Positions 17,830 through 25,306 of a stretch of 64,000 nt of DNA are shown here, piece by piece. Position 1 is the first letter of the stretch; every line of letters begins with the position of its first letter. This DNA is from Candidatus Thalassolituus haligoni (GTDB lineage Bacteria > Pseudomonadota > Gammaproteobacteria > Pseudomonadales > Oceanobacteraceae): contig NZ_CP139482.1 in assembly GCF_041222825.1 (NCBI RefSeq), positions 2,952,001-3,016,000 of the forward strand, read 5' to 3'. Below the pieces are notes generated by a model. It saw only the letters and a list, made by a program, of their open reading frames with translations. It searched no databases and had not been told where the DNA came from. The position numbers were made by a program, and so were the translations under genes.

Positions 17830-18581
17830 AAGCGAGGAGCCTTTATTGTAGTGGCTGTCGTTGCTGTAGTGGCTGTCGTTGCTGATGCACTCGGGGTATC
17901 AGCTCCCGCCGTCTTGAGCAAACCATGGTGCAGCAGCTGGCTGTTATGCACCGCCAGCTTTTGCAGTCTTTCCGGTGTTGGGCTAAAACCGAATTGCTCC
18001 ATCACGATCGGTGGTGCGATCAGAGGGAATATAGTCAAACTAAAAAATGACAGCCGCGCCAGTTCCGGATCAACCCCCTGTTGCAATCGTCCGCTCTCCG
18101 CCAGAGCAGATTGTACCCAGTGCCTGGAAAGCGCAATCACATCACCCAGAATCGATTGCATAATACGGAACGGTTCACTGTCATCAGGATCACTCAGTAA
18201 ACGCATCACCAATCGCGGCAGTGCCGGGTTCGGGGCAATCACAGAGTGGTAATAAAGTCCGATCAGGGTATCAATATCATCGTCATTGCGGATTTGTGCA
18301 GCTTCGCGAAAGCCTTGTAAAGCAGGCTCTACCGTTTCCCGCAACATGGCTTCCAATAACCCCGCCTTGCTACTGAAATAATAGCGGATCAGCCCGGCAT
18401 CAACCCCCGCACAACAGGCAATCTGGCGTACCGATACCTGACGGTATGGCTGACTGACAAAGCAGTCGCGCGCGGCATTCAGTAAGTGTTGACGATTACT
18501 GGTGGTATCCTCGCCAGTGTTTGCGCCTTTTCCTTTCGGACGGCCTGGCCGGGAGGGTGATGCGGGTGTCGGACTGGACAT
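17826..18581 (-). CDS. TetR-family regulator of the efflux operon (CecR/YbiH-like)
   Basis: The N-terminal helix-turn-helix lies at about residues 35-80 (RQHLLNAARDCF ... VSVRQIACCAGVDAGLIRYYFSSKAGLLEAML). The C-terminal region resembles the CecR/YbiH group, which controls ybhG-ybhFSR in E. coli, and the gene is first in the equivalent operon here. It probably represses its own operon in the absence of the drug. The start ATG at 18581 is preferred to a TTG further upstream; neither has a good ribosome-binding site. The last residues are a run of Ala-Thr-Thr units made by an 18-bp tandem DNA repeat, absent from typical relatives. Confidence 0.85.
   Translation of the reverse strand: MSSPTPASPSRPGRPKGKGANTGEDTTSNRQHLLNAARDCFVSQPYRQVSVRQIACCAGVDAGLIRYYFSSKAGLLEAMLRETVEPALQGFREAAQIRNDDDIDTLIGLYYHSVIAPNPALPRLVMRLLSDPDDSEPFRIMQSILGDVIALSRHWVQSALAESGRLQQGVDPELARLSFFSLTIFPLIAPPIVMEQFGFSPTPERLQKLAVHNSQLLHHGLLKTAGADTPSASATTATTATTATTIKAPRL
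17848..17883. repeat. 18-bp tandem repeat in the tetR 3' end
   Basis: Two exact copies of GTAGTGGCTGTCGTTGCT are adjacent and in frame near the end of the tetR-family gene. They encode Ala-Thr-Thr repeats on the minus strand. The unit could change copy number by slippage, altering only the tail. Confidence 0.85.
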
Positions 18582-18748
18582 AGCGACTGGCTCTGAGTTC
18601 CACAACTGAGGAATATACTAAGCGCAGAGCCAGTAGATAGGCAGAAGAATAATTCCGCAATGTCTGGCGAATGAAGAAATACCGGTTCTGGATCAGGTTT
18701 TCACAGCAATCAGGCAGACCTCACCACAAACGATCGAGAGAGAAACAA

Positions 18749-18778
18749 AGCGCCAGCAGCCAAAAAGTCCGTGGCGCT
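18749..18778 (-). terminator. Probable terminator after the RRM gene
   Basis: On the minus strand AGCGCCA and TGGCGCT form a 7-bp stem with a loop of about 16 bases, followed by TTGTTTCT. It lies 17 bp after the stop of the RNA-binding protein gene. Confidence 0.5.
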
Positions 18779-18794
18779 CTGCGGTCGAGTCAGA

Positions 18795-19070
18795 TCAGCG
18801 GGGGCCTCGTGGTGTACGTGGGCGATCTTCACGCGGCTTGGCTTCGTTAACACGTAACGCCCGGCCATGGAGATCGGTATTATTCAACGCTTCGATGGCG
18901 GCCGTTGCGGCTGCATCATCCGCCATTTCGACAAAACCAAACCCTTTGGAGCGGTTGGTTTCACGATCCATAACCACCGTCGCTCGCCCTACTGCTCCGA
19001 ACCCGGAAAACAACTCAGACAAATCTTCTTTGGTTGCGGAGTAAGGCAAATTGCCCACATAAATATTCAT
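18795..19070 (-). CDS. RRM-domain RNA-binding protein
   Basis: This 91-residue protein is essentially one RNA recognition motif. RNP2 is IYVGNL (residues 3-8) and RNP1 is KGFGFVEM (about 42-49). A short basic Arg/Pro tail follows. Bacterial single-RRM proteins of this type bind single-stranded RNA and are often cold-induced, especially in cyanobacteria and marine gammaproteobacteria. The ATG at 19070 is chosen because the RRM begins at once (MNIYVGNLPYS). A strong promoter lies about 115 bp upstream, leaving a leader of about 110 nt that could carry temperature or autogenous control. Confidence 0.9.
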   Translation of the reverse strand: MNIYVGNLPYSATKEDLSELFSGFGAVGRATVVMDRETNRSKGFGFVEMADDAAATAAIEALNNTDLHGRALRVNEAKPREDRPRTPRGPR

Positions 19071-19186
19071 ACTCAGATTCCAGCCAACGAGGTTGTGATT
19101 TGTTCGTCCTACACCCGCAAACAATTCAAATCACAACATCATTTGGAGGCGATAAACCAGCTTCCCCGCCGGGTCTACAATCACGC

Positions 19187-19215
19187 AGATTATTGAGCAG
19201 TCATAACAAAGTCAA
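19187..19215 (-). promoter_or_regulatory. Sigma-70-type promoter for the RRM gene
   Basis: On the minus strand TTGACT (19215-19210) and TAATCT (19192-19187) are separated by exactly 17 bp. The start point would be near 19180, giving a 5' leader of about 110 nt before the RRM gene. Confidence 0.6.
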
Positions 19216-19348
19216 AGAAGTTTTTATGACAATTTACCGGCTGTCACAAAGGCCCACAATGGCGATAAAAAGCCCTATAACAGTCCTGATAACACAGAAT
19301 CTGCACGCCAACTGTCCTTCAACCGGGCTGAGTTTTGCTTGCAAAACA

Positions 19349-20359
19349 TCAGTTATCATTCGGTTTAAGCCACCCTGCTGTGTTGGCCATAACCAGTTCC
19401 ACCATCATGCGGATATGATCCTCACGGTCATTGAGGCAAGGAATGTAGTGGTACTCGCGACCACCCGCTTCGAGATACAAGTGGCGATTTTCAACATCCA
19501 GTTCTTCCAGGGTTTCCAGACAATCAACGGCAAACGCCGGACTGATAATATCCACCCGCCCGGCCTTTTCTGTCCCCCACGCTTTGAGCGTATGGTCGGT
19601 ATAAGGCTTGACCCACTCTTCCCGACCAAAGCGCGACTGAAAGGAACAGATCCACTGCTCTGGTTGCAAACGCAGTTCAGCAGCCAACAAGTGCGCCGTC
19701 TCCCGACACTGTGCCGGATAAGGATCACCGTTATCTTCATACCGTTGCGGAATCCCATGAAACGACATCATCAAACGATCACCACGGCCATGGGCCTGCC
19801 AATAATCCCGCACCGACTGAGCCAGCGCCTGGATATACAAAGGATGGTTATAGTAACTGTTGATCCAGCGCATACCGGGCAGATGTGGGCAGGCTTTTAA
19901 CCCTTTCGCCAGCCGATCAAACACAGCCGCCGTTGTAGAAGCGGAATACTGGGGATACAAAGGCAGTACCAGCATATTGCTAACGCCACTCTGACGCAGG
20001 CTTCTGCCTGCCTGTTCCATATCCGGCTGGCCATACGTCATGGCAAGAGCAACCGGAATCTCACAGTCATACTGCTGGCTCAGTGCCTTTTTTAAGGCTT
20101 GCTGCTGTAACAGCGAAAAATGCATCAACGGTGAACCATCGTCACGCCAAACCGACGCATAGGCCTTGGCTACCCGAGCAGGACGAATACGTAAAATCAC
20201 GCCATGTAAAATCAGCCACCACAATGGCCGTGCAACATCCACCACACGAGGGTCCCACAAAAATTCCGCCAGATACTTGCGCACCGCACTGGCGGTCGGC
20301 GCCTCCGGTGTCCCCAGATTGACCAGCAGCACCCCGAACGGTGGTTGATTGGATGACAT
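19349..20359 (-). CDS. hemH: Ferrochelatase
   Basis: HemH inserts ferrous iron into protoporphyrin IX, the last step of protohaem synthesis. The protein (336 residues) starts with GVLLVNLGTPEAPTASAVRKYL. It has the active-site His region LMMSFHGIPQRYEDNGDPY, the preceding NMLVLPLYPQYSASTTAAVFD and the Glu-containing ISPAFAVDCLETLEE region. GAGGAA lies five bases before the ATG. It is monocistronic by appearance, with the RRM gene downstream on the same strand but with its own promoter. hemA is also in this window (34644-35927) but in a separate operon. Confidence 0.95.
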   Translation of the reverse strand: MSSNQPPFGVLLVNLGTPEAPTASAVRKYLAEFLWDPRVVDVARPLWWLILHGVILRIRPARVAKAYASVWRDDGSPLMHFSLLQQQALKKALSQQYDCEIPVALAMTYGQPDMEQAGRSLRQSGVSNMLVLPLYPQYSASTTAAVFDRLAKGLKACPHLPGMRWINSYYNHPLYIQALAQSVRDYWQAHGRGDRLMMSFHGIPQRYEDNGDPYPAQCRETAHLLAAELRLQPEQWICSFQSRFGREEWVKPYTDHTLKAWGTEKAGRVDIISPAFAVDCLETLEELDVENRHLYLEAGGREYHYIPCLNDREDHIRMMVELVMANTAGWLKPNDN

Positions 20360-20698
20360 GAATATTCCTCAACAGCAGCAGTTTGTATAAGTTTTGCGTA
20401 AGTTTACCCAGCTGTTTTTTAAAGGTCATCAAAAGTCTGACAATCGCTCACTTTCGATACAGAGCTGTTAGCCAAACGTGAAGCGGTTTATAAACGAGCG
20501 GAGAGTCTGAACCCCAGGCGCTGATCTGGCGATATTCGAAACTGGGAATTCGTCGGAACCGTCTCGCTCAATCCTGGAAAATTGCAGGAGATTGAGTTCA
20601 ATAAACAGACTGCTTCAACGCAGCTATTTTGACAACTGGGTTGCAAACCACCGATCCGTCACTCCTTTGGAGAAAACTCCATCTTTACAAAGTTTGGG

Positions 20699-20712
20699 AG
20701 GTTTTTCTACAG
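20699..20712. repeat. Left arm of a 14-bp inverted repeat bracketing the cassettes
   Basis: AGGTTTTTCTACAG here is the exact reverse complement of CTGTAGAAAAACCT at 22310-22323. The pair encloses the two cassette genes and both attC sites. Confidence 0.7.
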
Positions 20713-20772
20713 CCTGAACGCCAGCAGCAGGGGCGCGACGTCAGGAGCGTCCCTTGCCTGCATTTGTTAGAT
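20712..20772 (-). other. Integron attC recombination site downstream of the HEPN-like gene
   Basis: Read on the minus strand, the 61-bp site starts with the R'' box ATCTAAC, which fits RYYYAAC. It continues AACAAATGCAGGCAAGGG, turns through a short central region, and ends with the complementary GCCCCTGCTGCTGGCGTT. The final R' box reads GTTCAGG instead of GTTRRRY. The arms form an imperfect hairpin with unpaired extra bases, as expected of attC. It lies about 70 bp after the stop codon of the gene at 20844, the normal position for a cassette. Confidence 0.7.
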
Positions 20773-20843
20773 TCAATAATTCGTGACCTTCCTCACGAAT
20801 TTACGAATAAGGTGCTTATCGTTAACATCAGCAAATAAACGTT

Positions 20844-21770
20844 TTATTGCCTCATCATAAGGCTCGGAAATTTCATAAATTTCTTCCCGTAAACGCCATA
20901 CTGGCAATCCTTTTGTTTATTCTCAAGATCTCGTAGTATTAAACGCACTTTCTCACACGCCTCAACATATCTGAGTGCAATCCTAGGCAAGTCTCGGGTC
21001 TTTATATTAGATATGATATACCTGTGTATTACGCGATTTCTTAACTCATACAAGGAATTCAGCTCTTCGTGGTCATTGTCTTTAATTACATTATACTTAA
21101 GAGCATTATCATATATTTTTCGCTCCATCAATCCTCGCTCATCTTCTGCTTGAAAAAGATATTTTATTGGGATCTCGTCCGTCTGATTCTTCAGTTGGAT
21201 GGCGATGACTATGCTCAACCTCAGAAATGCATCAATCTGATTAGCAGAAACGGCAATCACTTCCACAAACGAATCTGATTCTATGGCGTTATCCAGAAGG
21301 TCGTACGATGCAGCCAACGATCCTTGGAATCGATCAAACTTTTCCATATCAGAGGCAAGCTTTCGGTCTCCAGGAGGGACAATAACCACAGATTTTAGAA
21401 TTTTTTCAACTAAGCGGAGCTCTTCATTTATTTGTTCATCGTTATCGAGACTTGCATCATGGATATATTTACCGATTAAAGCCTGATCTGCTGAAGCCCC
21501 ATAAAACATGTGAACACAGAACTCTGAATCATCCATCCTAGAAGGTTGCCATCTAAGCTCTGGCACACCACTCGGATACTTATCTGCAAGTTTAGGTGCT
21601 ATTTCCTCTAGTGGATAACAGCTAATCTGAAAACACCCGTTAGCGTTTTCATAGGGCTGAAAGCTGTATGGGGACTTTTCCTCTTCGCCTTCCACAACAG
21701 GGTTGTAGTATTGCCACTCTGTTGGAATTTGAATCAGGAATATCCCGTTGGGCTCTGTCCAATGTTTCAT
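20844..21770 (-). CDS. Cassette-borne protein with HEPN-like C-terminus
   Basis: The family is not recognised. The 308-residue protein has two parts. Residues 1-130 include FLIQIPTEWQYYNP and alternate short strands, reminiscent of Mog1/PsbP-like folds; that is a guess. Residues 150-300 are helical and include LYELRNRVIHRYI, where R-N-R-V-I-H fits the RX4H motif of HEPN domains, many of which are RNases in toxin or phage-defence systems. Codon use and AT content are clearly unlike the flanking genes. The ATG at 21770 lies 19 bp after an attC core and has GCAGGAAT upstream; a second attC follows the gene. It is therefore a mobile gene cassette. Activity is not shown by sequence alone. Confidence 0.75.
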   Translation of the reverse strand: MKHWTEPNGIFLIQIPTEWQYYNPVVEGEEEKSPYSFQPYENANGCFQISCYPLEEIAPKLADKYPSGVPELRWQPSRMDDSEFCVHMFYGASADQALIGKYIHDASLDNDEQINEELRLVEKILKSVVIVPPGDRKLASDMEKFDRFQGSLAASYDLLDNAIESDSFVEVIAVSANQIDAFLRLSIVIAIQLKNQTDEIPIKYLFQAEDERGLMERKIYDNALKYNVIKDNDHEELNSLYELRNRVIHRYIISNIKTRDLPRIALRYVEACEKVRLILRDLENKQKDCQYGVYGKKFMKFPSLMMRQ

Positions 21771-21788
21771 TCAGGATTCCTGCGAAAA

Positions 21789-21872
21789 ATCTAACGCCCG
21801 CAGCACGCGCAGCTTTGTAGTGGAAGCGAAGCCGCAACGGAAAAGCTGTCGCCGTGCCTGCGTTTGTTAGCC
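21789..21872 (-). other. Integron attC recombination site downstream of the VOC gene
   Basis: On the minus strand this 84-bp site reads GCTAACAAACGCAGGCACGG at the left and GCGTGCTGCGGGCGTTAGAT at the right. The R' box GTTAGAT fits the GTTRRRY consensus. The arms are long and imperfectly complementary with an internal AGCTTTTCC...AAAGCTG region, typical of attC. It starts 13 bp after the VOC stop codon and ends 19 bp before the start codon of the next cassette gene. Confidence 0.82.
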
Positions 21873-21885
21873 CTATGGATAGTTT

Positions 21886-22265
21886 TCAAACACAACGGTT
21901 CCATCGGCTGGCGCTCGAGATGTCCTGGACGAACGCAACCTTATTCCCGTCGGGATCGATAACTTCGATCATTTTAATGATGCCCGGATACTCTACCACC
22001 TCGCAGTACGGCACGTTCGCCTCGGCGCACGTTCTGCATTGGGCCTCGATGTCGTTTACACCGACTATGGCCGTTGAAGTACCTGCTCTCTCAGAATCAA
22101 CGGTTACCTGAAGCCAGGCGCTATCGGCAAGTTGCCACTCCGCTACGCCTTCCACTGGGATCATATCGCGTTCCGGCCGAGCAGATTGGCATACCACCTG
22201 ACTGCCTCGTCTTGATTCCTGACCGATAGAACTGCAAACACGCTATTTATGTTTGAACTGGACAT
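21886..22265 (-). pseudogene. VOC (glyoxalase/bleomycin resistance) family gene with frameshift
   Basis: The first frame, from ATG at 22265 behind AAGGAG, encodes MSSSNINSVFAVLSVRNQDE and EAVRWYANLLGR, then stops. The second frame continues with MIPVEGVAEWQLADSAWLQV, then a domain with VNDIEAQC and the closing IEVIDPDGNKVAFVQD typical of VOC proteins. Adding one base near 22172-22178 (CCGGAA to CCGGGAA) would join them as LLGRERDMIPVEG, which is what the family has at that point. So either the gene is disrupted by a one-base deletion or the sequence has an error. VOC proteins are metal enzymes or binding proteins; this one has an attC directly after its stop, so it is an integron cassette. 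Confidence 0.75.
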
Positions 22266-22491
22266 ACACTCTCCTTTTGCATTTGATTCAGGGCCGGCGA
22301 CTAACGAGTCTGTAGAAAAACCTGTCTCTAACCCACTTTTTCCACCAACCGCTCGTGCTTTGTTATTTATTTTCGATTGCCGGTTTTTATCGGCCACCAT
22401 TTGTTTATTCTGTGTTTTCAGCCTTTGGTCGTCTATAAGCCAAATACCATATCGCTTTCCTTGCCTGTTCTAAGGCTGTATTAATTCTGTT
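22266..22491. other. Upstream part of the VOC cassette
   Basis: No gene is supported. It holds the right arm of the 14-bp inverted repeat at 22310-22323 and, on the minus strand, GTTAGTC (22305-22299), which could be the R' core of a further, degenerate attC 34 bp before the VOC start. The rest is AT-rich and unassigned. Confidence 0.5.
22310..22323. repeat. Right arm of a 14-bp inverted repeat bracketing the cassettes
   Basis: CTGTAGAAAAACCT here is the exact reverse complement of the sequence at 20699-20712. Confidence 0.7.
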
Positions 22492-22860
22492 TTACGGGCT
22501 TAGATGCCCATATTTCGCCAGTTTTTCTACATTATGCACCAGGCAATACAGTTGCCATTGTCCCTGTACTTTGATTTTTCCTCTCAGGCTGAAGCGGTTC
22601 AGTCTTTTGTTGGTGCCGATGTTGCCGAAGACCGGTTCGACAACGGACATCCGGTGGCTGTAGATTTGTTTGCCGTGGGGGCTGTCGACTCGATGTTTCA
22701 TCCAGTCGGTGTAGCTCGGTAGAGTTTGCCGTATTTCTCTTTTTGATGAGCAAACTTGGGATCATGGCTTCGGAACTGGTTGTCTGGGATGTAGGCGTCG
22801 ATCTGCTTTTCGTGTAGGTATTATCTACCATCGATACACTTGGCTTTAAGGTGCATAACG
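22492..22860 (-). pseudogene. Remnant of an IS1182-type transposase (C-terminal part)
   Basis: Two minus-strand frames together give a typical transposase C-terminus. From about 22817 to 22698 the frame reads LHEKQIDAYIPDNQFRSHDP and goes on to KEKYGKLYRATP. After a one-base shift the next frame reads WMKHRVDSP, then MSVVEPVFGNIGTNKRLNRF and VHNVEKLAKYG, ending at 22492. The VVEPVFGNIG and KVQGQWQLYCL motifs are characteristic of IS1182-like DDE transposases. The N-terminal two thirds are missing, and an in-frame stop lies near 22820. No inverted repeats are evident. The element is dead. Confidence 0.8.
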
Positions 22861-23161
22861 CTTGCAATAAGGCGCTCCACGATTAACTTACCAATCGCAC
22901 CGAACTCCGAACCCAATATGCCGAGTGTAACGGGGCACCTTGATTGCCTTTGTTACAAGCAAGATAACTCACTGAACTTGCTTGCCGCCAAGACGAGTCC
23001 ACCTGTTTCAGGACGGTGAGCAGCATTCCGTAAATCTGTTCACTTGTGTGATTGACCCGACATATTCGCCGATTACAATGGCTGCCAATCTTACCAGGCG
23101 CTCGCTGTGCACAAAGGGTATGCGTACAGCAGAGATCGCCTTTTTACAGGAAGCATGCACC
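22861..23161. other. Region upstream of the Anbu gene
   Basis: No gene is supported here. The left part is probably flank or debris of the transposase remnant. The right part holds a promoter-like pair at 23052-23079 that should drive the protease gene. Confidence 0.5.
23052..23079 (+). promoter_or_regulatory. Sigma-70-type promoter for the Anbu gene
   Basis: TTGACC (23052-23057) and TACAAT (23074-23079) are separated by 16 bp. The transcript would start near 23086, about 75 bp before the ATG. Confidence 0.5.
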
Positions 23162-23905
23162 ATGACCTACTGCGTCGCACTGAAAGTCGAGAACGGACTG
23201 GTTTTAACATCCGACTCCCGCACCAATGCCGGTGTTGACCATATCGCCAGCTTCCGCAAACTGCATGTTCTCGAAGTACCGGGAGAGCGGGTTATTTTCC
23301 TGCAAAGTGCTGGCAATCTGGCCACCACCCAAAGTGTCATTACGCTGTTGCAAACCACCATACGCAACGCCGAACGCCACGCACTGAATGTGCCGACCAT
23401 GTTTGATGTCGCCGAGCTGGTGGGCAAAACCATAAGAGAAGTGATCAAGCGCGATCAGGGGCAGTCCCAAGGTGTCGATTTCAGCTGCAGCATGCTGGTG
23501 AGTGGGCAGATCAAGGGCGAACCGCACCGCTTGTTTAACGTCTATTCGCAAGGCAATTTTATTGAAGCCGGAGAAGACACCCCCTATTTTCAGGTGGGCG
23601 AAAGCAAATACGGCAAACCGATACTGGATCGTATTATTAACTTCAATACACCGCTTGATCGCGCCATGCTTTGCAGTCTGATCTCGATGGACTCAACTCT
23701 GCGCAGCAATCTGTCTGTGGGGATGCCACTGGATCTGGTTTGCTACCATACGGGCGGCATGAAAAATCCAGGGCTGATCCGTCTTCAGGAAGACGACGAG
23801 ATGTTCCATCAAGTGCAAATAGCCTGGTCTGAAGGCATCAAGGAACTGTTTGACAACCTGCCGCTGTTAACCAGTGACGTCTGTCAACCGGTAGAAGAAG
23901 CATAA
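23162..23905 (+). CDS. Anbu-type proteasome-like peptidase
   Basis: Anbu is an ancestral bacterial relative of the proteasome beta subunit and HslV. After removal of Met the N-terminus is TYCVALKVENGLVLTSDSRT, which places the nucleophile candidate Thr1 and Asp17 where the family has them, with Lys32 in SFRKL. The 247-residue length fits. The ATG has AGGAAG about nine bases upstream. Known Anbu genes usually sit with genes for an alpha-E protein, an ATP-grasp protein and a transglutaminase-like protein; none is present here. Cleaved substrates are not established. The gene ends at a strong terminator and stands alone. Confidence 0.9.
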   Translation: MTYCVALKVENGLVLTSDSRTNAGVDHIASFRKLHVLEVPGERVIFLQSAGNLATTQSVITLLQTTIRNAERHALNVPTMFDVAELVGKTIREVIKRDQGQSQGVDFSCSMLVSGQIKGEPHRLFNVYSQGNFIEAGEDTPYFQVGESKYGKPILDRIINFNTPLDRAMLCSLISMDSTLRSNLSVGMPLDLVCYHTGGMKNPGLIRLQEDDEMFHQVQIAWSEGIKELFDNLPLLTSDVCQPVEEA

Positions 23906-23941
23906 AAAAACCCTCACTGGCACAGCCAGTGAGGGTTTTTA
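23906..23941 (+). terminator. Rho-independent terminator after the Anbu gene
   Basis: AAAAACCCTCACTGGC and GCCAGTGAGGGTTTTT form a perfect 16-bp stem with a three-base loop, starting at the stop codon. Because the stem is A-rich on one side and T-rich on the other, it can also stop minus-strand transcripts coming from rnpB. Confidence 0.92.
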
Positions 23942-23946
23942 AATAA

Positions 23947-24321
<375 letters not shown>

Positions 24322-24448
24322 CGCGGAGACTATCATAAAAATGTCATGTAACGCACCAGCTAGTCGCTGCTAGTCGCTGCACAGGCAACAAACCCTGGCC
24401 CGGACAAGCTGCTGACCTGGAACTGACCTGGAACAGAGCGAGGAGCGG

Positions 24449-25306
24449 CTAGGCATCCTTCCAATCAAGCGCTTTTTGATACAGCTCTTTTTTATTTTCG
24501 CCGGTCAGTTCAGCAATGATCGCCGCTGCTTTTTTTGGTGGCAGCTCCGCCAGCAACAATTTGAACAGCCGTTCGGTATCGATTTCAGAAGCCGGTGCAG
24601 GCGCTGGATTCCCCGTCACCATCACCACAAACTCACCTTTTTGATGGTCATCATGGCTGGACAGCTGGGCGTGAATCTCCATCAAAGTGCCCCGATAAAA
24701 ACTCTCGAAGGTTTTGGTCAGCTCCCGCGCCACCACGGCTTCTCGTTGATCACCGAGCACGTCGGACATATCTTCAAGGGTATTGAGAATCCGGTGTTTG
24801 GCTTCATAAAACACTAGGGTGCAGGTGTCTTGGGCAATGGCGCGCAGACGCTCTTTACGGCCACTGCTTTTATGCGGCAAAAACCCTTCAAAGGTAAACC
24901 GGTCTGTCGGCAAACCGGCCGCCGACAACGCCGTAATCATGGCACTGGCACCCGGAATCGGCACCACCTTGTGGCCAGCCTGACGCAGCGCCTGTACCAG
25001 TGGATAACCGGGATCAGAAATCAATGGCGTACCGGCATCGGATACCAGGGCGATATCACGGCCCTGATCCAGGTGATCCATCACCTGCTGAATACGGTCA
25101 CGTTCATTGTGATCGTGTACCGATAACATGGGCTTGCGCAGGCCCAGGTGCTGGAGCAATCTCTGGGTATGTCTGGTATCCTCGCAGGCAATTAAATTCA
25201 CGGCACCCAGCACCTGACGGGCCCGTTCGGTCAGGTCAGCCAGGTTGCCTATTGGCGTTGCCACGACGTACAGCGTGGCGCTAACAGAATCGGGAAGAGA
25301 GCTCAT
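24449..25306 (-). CDS. rsmI: 16S rRNA 2'-O-ribose methyltransferase RsmI
   Basis: RsmI methylates the 2'-OH of C1402 in the decoding centre of 16S rRNA using SAM. The tetrapyrrole-methylase-type fold is recognised by ATLYVVATPIGNLADLTERA, ACEDTRHTQRLLQHL, ALVSDAGTPLISDPG and FEGFLPHKSSGRKERL. Length from the ATG at 25306 is 285 residues, as in E. coli (286). That ATG shares the bases CATG with the divergent lpoA start. The preceding bases contain no good ribosome-binding site. Its neighbour rnpB is transcribed in the same direction. Confidence 0.94.
   Translation of the reverse strand: MSSLPDSVSATLYVVATPIGNLADLTERARQVLGAVNLIACEDTRHTQRLLQHLGLRKPMLSVHDHNERDRIQQVMDHLDQGRDIALVSDAGTPLISDPGYPLVQALRQAGHKVVPIPGASAMITALSAAGLPTDRFTFEGFLPHKSSGRKERLRAIAQDTCTLVFYEAKHRILNTLEDMSDVLGDQREAVVARELTKTFESFYRGTLMEIHAQLSSHDDHQKGEFVVMVTGNPAPAPASEIDTERLFKLLLAELPPKKAAAIIAELTGENKKELYQKALDWKDA

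Larger units (their letters stand above)
20360..20843. other. Gap between hemH and the cassette gene
   Basis: No gene is supported. The right part holds an attC site (20712-20772) and one arm of a 14-bp inverted repeat (20699-20712). Between 20400 and 20700 the sequence has no clear repeat or coding signal; a 69-codon plus-strand frame at 20629-20838 crosses the attC site and is rejected. This could be the decayed remainder of a further cassette. Confidence 0.6.

Noticed and set aside
20629..20838. Plus-strand open frame of 69 codons upstream of the cassette gene
   Set aside because: It crosses the attC hairpin and an inverted-repeat arm and has no family resemblance.
22504..22722. Plus-strand open frame over the transposase remnant
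   Set aside because: The opposite strand encodes recognisable IS1182 transposase motifs; this frame is its complement.
24359..24380. Short GCTAGTCGCT tandem duplication upstream of rnpB as a regulatory site
   Set aside because: Only two 10-bp units occur, and there is no -35/-10 relation that would support a function.
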